DNA from: RPRB01 sp035501615 | GTDB taxonomy: Bacteria > Myxococcota > Myxococcia > Myxococcales > Myxococcaceae | DNA: 64,000 nucleotides | Direction of reading: 5' to 3' | NCBI GenBank assembly: GCA_035501615.1 | Contig: DATJVY010000002.1 | Location: 10,302 to 74,301, forward strand | Part shown: in pieces, positions 1-8,265 of the stretch | Layout of the letters: the number at the start of each line of letters is the position of its first letter | Numbering within the stretch: position 1 is the first letter of the stretch | The notes under the pieces: generated by a model | What the model was told of the DNA's origin: nothing | Database searches by the model: none | What the model saw: the letters and a program-made list of their open reading frames with translations, nothing else | Translations under genes and position numbers: made by a program

Positions 1-2529
1 CAGTACGGGGTGGTGCTGGACCGGGGCGAGCTGCAGCTCGAGTACGAGGCGGGGAGCATCGGGCTCCGGTACTTCGACCATCGCTTCCCGCTGAACCCGC
101 GCGCCTACCAGGACGTGCTCGGGCCGGGAGCGGAGCAGGTGGGTGCGCTGCTGGGTGACTCCCATCCGGACTTCGTGGAGCTGCAGAGCGTCCTCACCGG
201 GCTGCGGAACCTTCCCTCGCGGGGGGACACCTCGCCGGAGAAGGTGCTGGAGCGGAGCCGCGAGAAGGAGGTGCTCAAGCGGCGGCTGAACGCGCTGGTG
301 ACGGGCTCGCCGGTGGTGGCCGAGCACCTGCGCGCCAACATCGCCCGCCTCAACGGCAACCCTGGCGACCCGCGGAGCTTCGATGCCCTGGACCGGCTGC
401 TGGACCGGTACGTGCCCTACCGGCTGGCACACTGGCGGGTGGCGGGAGAGGAGATCAACTACCGGCGGTTCTTCGACATCAACAGCCTGGCGGCGATCCG
501 GGTGGAGGACCTGGACGTCTTCGAGGAGGCGCACGCGCTGACCTTCCGCTTCCTGGCCGCGGGCCAGGTACACGGGCTGCGGATCGACCATCCCGATGGG
601 CTGTTCGACCCGAGCGCGTACTTCCTCCGACTGCAAGAGCGGTACTTCCTCGACCAGGCGCGGAAGCTGGCCGCCGATGCGGTGGACGACGCGGCGTGGC
701 CGCCCCTGCGAGAGGCGCTCCTGCGGCGCTGGCGGCAGGAGGCGGGGAGCGAGCCGTCGTCTCCGCTGCGCCGGGCGCTCTATCTCGTGGTGGAGAAGAT
801 CCAGGGTGGCAAGGAGCGCATCCCGGACGAGTGGGCAGTGCAGGGCACGACCGGCTACCGCTTCGCGAATCTCTGCACGGGTGTGGTGGTGGACGGCGCG
901 GGGGCGCGGGAGTTCACCGAGATCTACGAGAAGTTCATCGGTCACCCGCTGCGGTTCGAGCCATTGCTGGCGGAGAAGAAGAAGCAGGTGATGGCGGTGA
1001 GCATGGCCAGCGAGATCAACGGCCTGGCCCGGGAGCTGAACCGGATCTCGGAGATGAACCGCCGGACCCGGGACTTCACGCTCAACTCGATCCGGCGGGC
1101 GCTGATCGGCTTCATCGCGCACTTCCCGGTGTACCGGACCTACGTCTCTTCCGCGCCGGGGGTGGACGAGCGCGATGCGCACTACATCCAGTGGACCATC
1201 GCACGGGCGCGGGCGGCGGACCCGACGACCAACGCCTCGCTCTTCCAGTGGCTGGAGGACATGCTGCTGAAGCGCTACCCGGAGCATCTCCCGGAGACGG
1301 AGCGGCAGGTCATGCTGCACTTCGCCATGAAGCTCCAGCAGATCACCGGTCCGGTGATGGCGAAGGGACTGGAGGACACGGTCTTCTACGTCTACAACCG
1401 CCTGGTGGCGCTCAACGAGGTGGGAGGGGAGCCGGAGCACTTCGGGACCAGCGTGGAGACCTTCCATCACCGCAGCCTGGAGCGGGTCCGCGACTGGCCG
1501 GGGGCGCTGATCGCCAGCTCGACCCACGACACGAAGCGGAGCGAGGACGTGCGGGCGCGCCTGGCGGTGCTCTCCGAGATGCCGGGGGAGTGGCGCCGGG
1601 CGCTGGAGGGCTGGCGGAAGCTCAACACCATCCACAAGACCGAGCTTGCGGGTGGGTCGGCCCCCTCGGGTAACGACGAGTATCTCTTCTACCAGACGCT
1701 GCTCGGGGCCTGGCCGATGGGCGAGCTCGCGCCGGCGGAGCTCCCGGCTTTCCGGTCGCGGCTCCGTGACTACATGCTCAAGGCGATCCGCGAGGCCAAG
1801 GTCCACACCAGCTGGACCAATCCCGAGCCGGACTACGAGGAGGCGACGGGCCGCTTCGTGGAGCGGACGCTGGACCCCGGGGGGTCGCGGGTGTTCCTCG
1901 AGCAAGTGCGGCTGCTGAAGGATCGCCTCGAGCGCCCCGGGCAGGTGAACGCGCTGGTGCAGGTGGCGCTGAAGCTCGCCAGCCCCGGGGTGCCGGACAT
2001 CTACCAGGGCTGCGAGCTGTGGGACCTCTCGCTGGTGGACCCGGACAATCGCCGCCCGGTGGACTTCGCGCTGCGGGACGGGATGCTCTCCGAGCTGCTG
2101 CGCCAGCACGGCGCGGCGCCGGTGGGCGTGGCCCGCGACGTCTGGGCGAACCCGGCCGATGGGCGCTGCAAGCTGCTGCTGACGACGCTGATGCTCCGTC
2201 TCCGGCAGGACCGGGCGGAGCTGTTCCGCCGCGGGGGGTACGAGGCGCTGGAGGCGGACGGGATCGCCGCGCCGCGGTCGCTGGCCTTCGCGCGGAGGCT
2301 CGCGGACGAGGCGGTGGTGGTGGCGGTGCCGCGGCTGGTGATGCGGGCGCTCCGGGCGGGGCTCGGTCCGGTCTATGGATCGACGCGGGTCCGGCTGCCG
2401 ACGGACCTCGCGGGCCGGCGGTTCCGGAACGTGGTGACGGGGGTGCGCGTGAAACCGCTCGAGGGAGGGCTGGCCCTGGGACCGCTGTTCACCGACTTCC
2501 CGGTGGCGGTCCTGGAGGCGGTGGAATGA
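1..2529 (+). CDS. treY: Malto-oligosyltrehalose synthase TreY (5' end outside window)
   Basis: TreY (GH13) isomerises the reducing-end alpha-1,4 bond of maltodextrins to the alpha,alpha-1,1 bond of trehalose; TreZ then releases trehalose. The frame is open from base 1, so about 842 residues are present and roughly 100 N-terminal residues lie outside. The three GH13 carboxylates are visible: Asp in GLRIDHPDG (window residue 196), Glu in VVEKIQGGKE (265) and Asp in SSTHDTKRSED (510). A TreY-typical stretch, ASPGVPDIYQGCELWDLSL, precedes the C-terminal domain. Its stop overlaps the glgX start by 4 bases (ATGA), so the two genes are co-transcribed. The partner gene treZ is not in the window and would be expected upstream. 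Confidence 0.95.
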   Translation, partial: QYGVVLDRGELQLEYEAGSIGLRYFDHRFPLNPRAYQDVLGPGAEQVGALLGDSHPDFVELQSVLTGLRNLPSRGDTSPEKVLERSREKEVLKRRLNALVTGSPVVAEHLRANIARLNGNPGDPRSFDALDRLLDRYVPYRLAHWRVAGEEINYRRFFDINSLAAIRVEDLDVFEEAHALTFRFLAAGQVHGLRIDHPDGLFDPSAYFLRLQERYFLDQARKLAADAVDDAAWPPLREALLRRWRQEAGSEPSSPLRRALYLVVEKIQGGKERIPDEWAVQGTTGYRFANLCTGVVVDGAGAREFTEIYEKFIGHPLRFEPLLAEKKKQVMAVSMASEINGLARELNRISEMNRRTRDFTLNSIRRALIGFIAHFPVYRTYVSSAPGVDERDAHYIQWTIARARAADPTTNASLFQWLEDMLLKRYPEHLPETERQVMLHFAMKLQQITGPVMAKGLEDTVFYVYNRLVALNEVGGEPEHFGTSVETFHHRSLERVRDWPGALIASSTHDTKRSEDVRARLAVLSEMPGEWRRALEGWRKLNTIHKTELAGGSAPSGNDEYLFYQTLLGAWPMGELAPAELPAFRSRLRDYMLKAIREAKVHTSWTNPEPDYEEATGRFVERTLDPGGSRVFLEQVRLLKDRLERPGQVNALVQVALKLASPGVPDIYQGCELWDLSLVDPDNRRPVDFALRDGMLSELLRQHGAAPVGVARDVWANPADGRCKLLLTTLMLRLRQDRAELFRRGGYEALEADGIAAPRSLAFARRLADEAVVVAVPRLVMRALRAGLGPVYGSTRVRLPTDLAGRRFRNVVTGVRVKPLEGGLALGPLFTDFPVAVLEAVE

Positions 2530-4685
2530 CGGTCCCCACCGCCGTCTGGCCCGGCAAGCCGCAGCCGCTCGGCGCGACCTGGGACGGGCAGGGGGTGAAC
2601 GTCGCCGTCTTCTCCGAGTGGGCCGATCGGATCGACGTCTGCCTCTACGACGTGCGGGACCCGAACCGCGAGACGGCACGGATCACGCTGCCCGAGCGCA
2701 CGCGCAACGTCCGCCACGGCTACCTCCGCGGGGTGGGGCCGGGGGCGCTCTACGGGCTGCGCGCAGCCGGCCCGTACGATCCGGCGCGCGGGCTGCGCTT
2801 CAACCCCAACAAGCTCCTGGTGGACCCGTACGCGCGGGCGGTCTTCGGGCGGGTGGACTTCGACGCGCCGGTCTACGCCTACCGGGTGGGGAGCCGGCGG
2901 GCGGACCTCTCCTTCGACGACCGGGACAGCGCTCCGGGGATGCCCCGCTGCATCGTGGTGGACGGCCGCTTCAACTGGGAGGGCGTGGAGAGCCCGCGCA
3001 TCACCTGGCCGCAGCTGGTGGTCTACGAGACCCACGTGAAGGGCTTCACCATGCGTCACCCCGAGATCCCCGAGTACCTCCGGGGAACCTACGGCGGGTT
3101 CGCGCACCCGGTGGTGGTGGACCACCTGAGGTCGCTCGGCGTCACCGCGGTGGAGCTCCTGCCGGTGCACCAGGCGGTGGACGAGAGCTTCCTCGAGGCG
3201 AAGGGCCTCACCAACTACTGGGGCTACAACACCCTCGGCTACTTCGCGCCCGACACGCGCTACGCCTGCACCGGGCCGTTCAACGTGGTGAACGAGTTCA
3301 AGGGCATGGTGAAGGCGTTGCACCGGGCGGGCATCGAGGTGCTGCTCGACGTGGTCTACAACCACACCGGCGAGGGCAACCACCTCGGTCCGCTCCTGAG
3401 CCTGAAGGGGCTCGACCCGCTGGCGTACTACGTGACCAGCTCGGAGTCGGCGCGCTACTTCCAGGACTTCACCGGCACCGGGAACAGCCTGAACCTGGAC
3501 CATCCGCAGACGCTGAAGCTGGTGATGGACTCGCTGCGCTACTGGGTCCAGGAGATGCACGTCGACGGTTTCCGGTTCGACCTCTGCACGACGCTGGGCC
3601 GGCACCGCGGGAGCTTCGACCGGAACGCGCCCTTCCTCGACGCCATCCACCAGGATCCGGTGCTCAGCCGGGTGAAGCTCATCGCCGAGCCTTGGGACGT
3701 GGGCCAGGGCGGTTACCAGGTGGGCGCCTTCCCGGTGGACTTCTCGGAATGGAACGGGAAGTACCGCGACGCGTTCCGGAAGTACTGGAAGGGGGAGGAG
3801 AACCTGGCGGCGGAGATCGGCTACCGGCTGACCGGCTCGGCGGACCTCTACCAGCTCTCGGGGCGGGGACCGTACGCGTCGATCAACTTCGTCACTGCCC
3901 ACGACGGCTTCACCCTGCACGACCTGGTCGCCTACGAGCAGAAGCACAACGAGGCGAACCTGGAGGACAACAAGGACGGCGCGGACGACAACAATTCCTG
4001 GAACTGCGGCGTGGAAGGAGAGAGTGACGATCCGGCGATCGTCGCGCTCCGCGAGCGCCAGGTTCGGAATTTCCTGACCACGCTTCTGGTCTCCAACGGC
4101 GTGCCGATGCTCCTCGGCGGCGACGAGATCGGCCGGACCCAGCGTGGGAACAACAACGCCTACTGCCAGGACAACGAGATCTCCTGGTACGACTGGAACC
4201 TGGACGAGCGGAGGAAGTCGCTCCTCGCCTTCACCCGGCGCCTGGTCCGGATGCGGATGGAGCAGCCGGTGCTGAGGCGGCGGCGGTTCTTCCGGGGCGA
4301 GCAGATCTGGGACTCGCACCTCAAGGACCTGGCCTGGTTCCGGCCCGACGGCACGGTGATGACCCCCGAGGACTGGACCCAGCCCTTCGTGCGCTCCCTG
4401 GGGTACCTCCTCGGCGGTGACGCGATCGCCACGACCGACACGCAGGGGAACAAGGTGACCGGGGACACCCTCCTGATCCTCATGAACGCCAACCACGAGC
4501 CGGTGGAGTTCGTGCTCCCGGCGATCGAGTGGGGAAGGGACTGGGAGATCCTCGTCGACACCGCCGACGGCGACGGAAGGACCGGAGCCTCGACGCCCGC
4601 CGGTGGCAAGCTCACCCTCGTGGACCGGTCGATGATGGTGCTCCGCCGGCCGGCGTTCGCCGGTGGTGCCGGCGGCAGCGGATGA
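2526..4685 (+). CDS. glgX: Glycogen debranching enzyme GlgX/TreX
   Basis: GlgX hydrolyses alpha-1,6 branches of glycogen or amylopectin and supplies linear maltodextrin to TreY. The 719-residue length is normal. An N-terminal CBM48-like region is followed by a GH13 barrel with nucleophile Asp352 (HVDGFRFDLCTTLGR), acid/base Glu388 (LIAEPWDVGQGGYQVGAFP) and Asp460 (TAHDGFTLHD). GYNTLGYFAPD and EANLEDNKDG are isoamylase/GlgX signatures. The ATG at 2526 overlaps the treY stop. Its own stop overlaps the next start, making a tight treY-glgX-terC-like unit that probably converts glycogen to trehalose for osmotic or stress protection. Confidence 0.95.
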   Translation: MTVPTAVWPGKPQPLGATWDGQGVNVAVFSEWADRIDVCLYDVRDPNRETARITLPERTRNVRHGYLRGVGPGALYGLRAAGPYDPARGLRFNPNKLLVDPYARAVFGRVDFDAPVYAYRVGSRRADLSFDDRDSAPGMPRCIVVDGRFNWEGVESPRITWPQLVVYETHVKGFTMRHPEIPEYLRGTYGGFAHPVVVDHLRSLGVTAVELLPVHQAVDESFLEAKGLTNYWGYNTLGYFAPDTRYACTGPFNVVNEFKGMVKALHRAGIEVLLDVVYNHTGEGNHLGPLLSLKGLDPLAYYVTSSESARYFQDFTGTGNSLNLDHPQTLKLVMDSLRYWVQEMHVDGFRFDLCTTLGRHRGSFDRNAPFLDAIHQDPVLSRVKLIAEPWDVGQGGYQVGAFPVDFSEWNGKYRDAFRKYWKGEENLAAEIGYRLTGSADLYQLSGRGPYASINFVTAHDGFTLHDLVAYEQKHNEANLEDNKDGADDNNSWNCGVEGESDDPAIVALRERQVRNFLTTLLVSNGVPMLLGGDEIGRTQRGNNNAYCQDNEISWYDWNLDERRKSLLAFTRRLVRMRMEQPVLRRRRFFRGEQIWDSHLKDLAWFRPDGTVMTPEDWTQPFVRSLGYLLGGDAIATTDTQGNKVTGDTLLILMNANHEPVEFVLPAIEWGRDWEILVDTADGDGRTGASTPAGGKLTLVDRSMMVLRRPAFAGGAGGSG

Positions 4686-5635
4686 GCACCCCGTGGTGGG
4701 TGTGGGCGCTGTTCAACGTCGGTGTCCTGGGGGTGCTGGCGGTGGACCTGGGCTTGGCCCGGCTCCGCGGGCACCGGGCACAATCGGCGTCCGAGGCCGG
4801 ACGGTGGGTGCTCCTCTGGGTGAGCCTGTCGCTGGCCTTCGGAGTGGTGCTCTGGAGGGTGCGGGGCCCCGAGCGAGGCCTGGAGTGGTTCACGGCCTAC
4901 GTCGTCGAGTACGCGCTCAGCGTCGACAACCTCTTCGTCTTCCTGCTCATCTTCCAGTACTTCTGCGTGGGGCCAGGGGCACAGCACCTCCTTCTCTTCT
5001 GGGGCGTGCTGGGGGCCTTCGTGCTCCGGGGCTCGCTGATCCTCGGGGGCGCGGCCCTGGTGCAGAAGTTCGAGTGGCTGCTCTACCTCTTCGGGGCGTT
5101 CCTGCTCTGGACGGCGGCCAAGCTCGTCCGCGGCGAGGGCGAACCGGAGACGGATCCCTCGAGGAACCCGGTGCTGTCGCTCGCCCGGCGCTGGCTGCCG
5201 GTCGCCGAGCAGGCCCCGGAGAACCGGTTCCTGGTTCGCGGCGCGTCTGGCATCCAGTGCACGCCGCTGCTCCTGGTGCTCCTGGTGGTGGAGACGACGG
5301 ATCTCCTCTTCGCGCTGGACTCCATCCCGGCGGTGCTCGGCGTGAGCCGCGACCCCTTCGTGCTCTACAGCAGCAACGTCACCGCGGTGCTCGGGCTGCG
5401 CTCGCTGTTCTTCGTGCTCCGATCGCTCCTGAGCCGGCTCCGCTACCTCAAGCCGGCGCTGGCGGTGGTGCTGGGGTTCGTGGGGCTGAAGATGATCGTC
5501 GAACCCTGGGTCCCGGTGCCGGTGTGGCTCTCGCTCGTGGTGGTGGTGGGGGTCCTGGTGCTGGCCTTCGTGGCCTCCTGGTGGCGCGCGAGGGGGGAGG
5601 CGGTGGCCCCGGAGGAGAACGGGCCCTCGCTCTGA
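4682..5635 (+). CDS. TerC/Alx-family integral membrane protein
   Basis: The 317-residue protein has about eight hydrophobic helices. It carries the two TerC signatures: EYALSVDNLFVFLLIF near residue 75 and TTDLLFALDSIPAVLGVS near residue 203, whose Asp residues lie in the membrane. TerC/Alx proteins are linked to metal-ion, mainly Mn(II), export and tellurite resistance; the ion here is inferred. A soluble loop between them (residues 140-180) has an EGEPETDPS stretch. The ATG overlaps the glgX stop (ATGA), placing a metal transporter in the trehalose operon. I saw no yybP-ykoY-like leader, which is expected given the overlap. Confidence 0.9.
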   Translation: MSTPWWVWALFNVGVLGVLAVDLGLARLRGHRAQSASEAGRWVLLWVSLSLAFGVVLWRVRGPERGLEWFTAYVVEYALSVDNLFVFLLIFQYFCVGPGAQHLLLFWGVLGAFVLRGSLILGGAALVQKFEWLLYLFGAFLLWTAAKLVRGEGEPETDPSRNPVLSLARRWLPVAEQAPENRFLVRGASGIQCTPLLLVLLVVETTDLLFALDSIPAVLGVSRDPFVLYSSNVTAVLGLRSLFFVLRSLLSRLRYLKPALAVVLGFVGLKMIVEPWVPVPVWLSLVVVVGVLVLAFVASWWRARGEAVAPEENGPSL

Positions 5636-5685
5636 GGCGTTGCGTGCCGGGCGGGGGCCTTGCCATGGTGCCCGCCGGGAACGTC

Positions 5686-6069
5686 ATGTCCAGCACCGTC
5701 ACCGAGGGGGTCCGGATCACCGTGCAGCCCAGCTTCTGGGCCGAGCGCAGCGCTCCGGAGAACGGCCAGTTCGCCTTCAGCTACGCGGTGCAGATCTCCA
5801 ACGAGGGGGACGCCCCGGCGCAGCTCAAGAGCCGGCACTGGATCATCACCGACGCCGACGGCCACGTGGAGGAGGTGAAGGGCGCGGGTGTGGTGGGGGA
5901 GACACCGCGCCTCGAGCCGGGCGAGCGCTTCGAGTACCGGAGCTGGGCGATGCTCCGCACTCCCTTCGGGACGATGCGGGGGAGCTACACCTTCGTTCGG
6001 CCCGACGGCTCGACCTTCGAGGCCCGCATCGCCGAGTTCGCCCTGACGCTGCCCCACGCGCTCAACTGA
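5686..6069 (+). CDS. apaG: ApaG (DUF525) protein
   Basis: ApaG proteins have a small fibronectin-III-like fold. The family is linked to Co/Mg phenotypes and to diadenosine tetraphosphate metabolism, but the molecular role is unsettled. The 127-residue product has the expected motifs: TEGVRITVQPSFW at the N-terminus, SRHWIITDADGHVEEVKGAG mid-protein and FEYRSWAMLRTPFGTMRGSY towards the C-terminus. I chose ATG 5686 because a GGGA sits 5 bases upstream and it gives the usual length. An in-frame ATG at 5665 would add 7 residues. The stop overlaps the hemH start. Confidence 0.92.
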   Translation: MSSTVTEGVRITVQPSFWAERSAPENGQFAFSYAVQISNEGDAPAQLKSRHWIITDADGHVEEVKGAGVVGETPRLEPGERFEYRSWAMLRTPFGTMRGSYTFVRPDGSTFEARIAEFALTLPHALN

Positions 6070-7127
6070 TGGAACCCGCTCCGCAGGGCGTGCTTCTGAT
6101 CAATCTCGGAACCCCGGACGCGCCGGAGACGGGAGCGGTGCGCCGGTACCTGCGCGAGTTCCTGAGCGACCCCCGGGTGCTGGACATCCCGCCGGTGGGG
6201 CGCGCGGCGCTGCTCTACGGGGTCATCCTCCCCTTCCGGCCCCAGAAGTCAGCCGAGGCGTACCGGAAGATCTGGATGCCCCAGGGCTCGCCGCTGCTCG
6301 TCCACGGGCAGGCGCTGGCGAACCGGCTGCAGGACGCGCTCGGCCCTGCCTGGGCGGTGGAGCTGGGGATGCGGTACGGGAGGCCGTCGCTCGCCTCGGC
6401 GCTCGAGCGGCTCCGGGCGCAGGGGGTGCGCGAGCTGACGGTGGTGCCGCTCTATCCCCAGTACGCCTCGAGCTCGACCGGGTCGAGCCTGGAGCGGGTG
6501 TACGGGCTCGTCGGCGAGGCGTGGAACGTGGAGAGCCTCCGGGTGCTGCCTCCGTTCTTCGATCGCCCGGCGTTCCTCGGCGCCTTCGCCGACGTGGGGC
6601 GCCCGGTGCTGGCCGAGGCGCGGCCAGACCACGTGCTGTTCAGCTTCCACGGCCTGCCCGAGCGCCAGGTGAGGAAGAGCGACCCCACCGGCGCACACTG
6701 CCTCGCCCGCGCGGACTGCTGCGACGGGGAGGTCGCGGCGAACCAGTGCTGCTACCGCCACCAGTGCATCGTGACGGCGCGGGAGCTCGCGCAGCGGCTG
6801 GGGCTCGAGGCCGGGAAGTGGACCGTCACCTTCCAGAGCCGCCTCGGCCGGACGCCGTGGGTGAAGCCGTACACGGACCTGGTCATCCCCGAGCTGGCCA
6901 GGGGCGGGGTGAAGCGGCTGGCGGTGTTCTGTCCGGCGTTCGTGGCCGACTGCCTGGAGACGCTGGAGGAGATCGGCATCCGGGCGAGGGATCAGTTCCT
7001 CGGCTGCGGTGGGGAGTCACTGACGCTCGTGCCCAGCCTGAACGCCCATCCGTCGTGGGTGCGAGGGCTGACGCGGATGATCCGGGAGCTCCGGGGCGAG
7101 GACGTCGAGGCCGGCGCGGCGGCGTGA
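6069..7127 (+). CDS. hemH: Protoporphyrin ferrochelatase with internal Cys-rich segment
   Basis: HemH inserts Fe(II) into protoporphyrin IX, the last step of the protohaem route. The 352-residue protein begins GVLLINLGTPDAPETGAV and has the catalytic His194 in LFSFHGLPE. Just after it, six cysteines fall within 23 residues (211, 217, 218, 227, 228, 233). Ferrochelatases that bind a [2Fe-2S] cluster through four cysteines in one internal segment have been described, including that of Myxococcus xanthus, so a cluster is likely here. The ATG overlaps the apaG stop (TGATG). A short GC hairpin (7126-7141) begins at its stop and has no T-tract. Confidence 0.95.
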   Translation: MEPAPQGVLLINLGTPDAPETGAVRRYLREFLSDPRVLDIPPVGRAALLYGVILPFRPQKSAEAYRKIWMPQGSPLLVHGQALANRLQDALGPAWAVELGMRYGRPSLASALERLRAQGVRELTVVPLYPQYASSSTGSSLERVYGLVGEAWNVESLRVLPPFFDRPAFLGAFADVGRPVLAEARPDHVLFSFHGLPERQVRKSDPTGAHCLARADCCDGEVAANQCCYRHQCIVTARELAQRLGLEAGKWTVTFQSRLGRTPWVKPYTDLVIPELARGGVKRLAVFCPAFVADCLETLEEIGIRARDQFLGCGGESLTLVPSLNAHPSWVRGLTRMIRELRGEDVEAGAAA

Positions 7128-7194
7128 GGCCGAGCCGCCTCGCGCGAAGCGCCCCGAGGACCCAGGTCAGGTCACGAATGCTCGTGCCGGGCGC

Positions 7195-8169
7195 TCAACC
7201 CGGCGGCCGCGGTGCCGCGGCCCGGCGCAGCCGATCCGCGACGGCGAGCCCGAGCCCCTCCTCGCCGGGGACCGAGATGACGGCGACGTCGACCTTCGCG
7301 TCGTCGGCCGCGCGGAACACGCCGTAGAGCTCCCGTGCCAGGCCCTCCACGTCCGCCGGGATGCGGAGCGCGATCAGAGGCTCCGGCACCTCGACCGACT
7401 CGGGCACGGCGACCGCCACCTTCCGTCCGCTCCCGGCCAGCGCCAGCGCCCGCGCCACCGCCCCTCCCGGCTCGGCGAGCAGGACTCCGGCCCGCGGAGC
7501 GTAGTGCGAAGGGAGCAGGCCTGGCGCCCGGATCTTCCGCCCCGGCATGCGCGAGATGCGGCGCTCGAGCACCTGCTCCACCGACTCCACCGGCACCCCG
7601 CCCGGGCGGAGCAGCACCGGCTCCTCCCCGCTCAGATCGACGATGGTCGACTCGACGCCCACCCGCGCCGGCCCACCGTCGAGGACCAGATCCACGTCGC
7701 TCCCCAGGTCCTCGCGCACGTGCTCGGCCCGGGTGGGGCTCACCCGCCCGAAGCGGTTCGCGCTCGGCGCGGCCACTCCGCCATCGAACACCCGCAGCAC
7801 CGCCAGTGCCACCGGGTGCCCGGGAACGCGCAGGGCAACCGTCTGCTGTCCGCCGGTCACGGCGTCCGAGGCCCGCGACGAGCGCCGCAGCACCAGGGTC
7901 AGCGGTCCTGGCCAGAAGGCGGAGGCGAGCCGGTAGGCGTCGGGGGGCACGTGCGTCGCCCACTGCTCCATCGCCCCGGGCTGGGCCACGTGCACGATGA
8001 GGGGATGGGTCGAGGGCCGCCCCTTCACCGCGAAGATGCGCCGCACAGCCAGCTCGTTCTCGGCGTCCGCCGCCAGCCCGTACACCGTCTCGGTGGGTAG
8101 CCCCACCAGCCCTCCGCGGCGGAGGACGGCGACGGCGGCGGCGATGCTTTCTGGCGAGGTGACTTCCAT
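7195..8169 (-). CDS. sua5: L-threonylcarbamoyladenylate synthase, Sua5 type
   Basis: This enzyme condenses threonine, bicarbonate and ATP to threonylcarbamoyl-AMP for the t6A37 modification of ANN-decoding tRNAs; the Tsa transferase completes the reaction. At 324 residues it is the long Sua5 form. The YrdC domain (about 1-200) contains GLPTETVYGLAADA, the phosphate-binding KGRPSTHPL and SANRFGRVSPT. The Sua5 C-terminal domain follows the linker APGLLPSHYAPRA. It is convergent with hemH and divergent from the SRPBCC fusion gene. The start ATG at 8169 gives the canonical N-terminus and no strong ribosome site is visible. Confidence 0.95.
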   Translation of the reverse strand: MEVTSPESIAAAVAVLRRGGLVGLPTETVYGLAADAENELAVRRIFAVKGRPSTHPLIVHVAQPGAMEQWATHVPPDAYRLASAFWPGPLTLVLRRSSRASDAVTGGQQTVALRVPGHPVALAVLRVFDGGVAAPSANRFGRVSPTRAEHVREDLGSDVDLVLDGGPARVGVESTIVDLSGEEPVLLRPGGVPVESVEQVLERRISRMPGRKIRAPGLLPSHYAPRAGVLLAEPGGAVARALALAGSGRKVAVAVPESVEVPEPLIALRIPADVEGLARELYGVFRAADDAKVDVAVISVPGEEGLGLAVADRLRRAAAPRPPG

Positions 8170-8265
8170 CGGTGCAGGCTGCTTGCAGTGGGCCTCCCTC
8201 GCTCATAACAAGCGCGAGCAGGCGGCAGGAAGTGACCCCGCCGGACCTGGCCGGGGAGGACGTCG
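8170..8265. promoter_or_regulatory. Divergent intergenic region, possible promoter
   Basis: These 96 bases separate two divergently read genes and must serve both. On the + strand TTGCAG (8183-8188) and CATAAC (8204-8209) are 15 bases apart and loosely resemble -35/-10 elements. A good ribosome site, GGGGAGGA (8253-8260), sits 5 bases before ATG 8266. The promoter elements are only a resemblance. Confidence 0.3.

Noticed and set aside
2373..4496. 707-codon open frame on the minus strand opposite glgX
   Set aside because: It is the antisense of a gene with all GH13 motifs; long antisense frames are expected at this GC content, and the translation has no domain signature.
7126..7141. Hairpin at the hemH stop as a terminator
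   Set aside because: Only five base pairs and no T-run; too weak to list as a terminator by itself.
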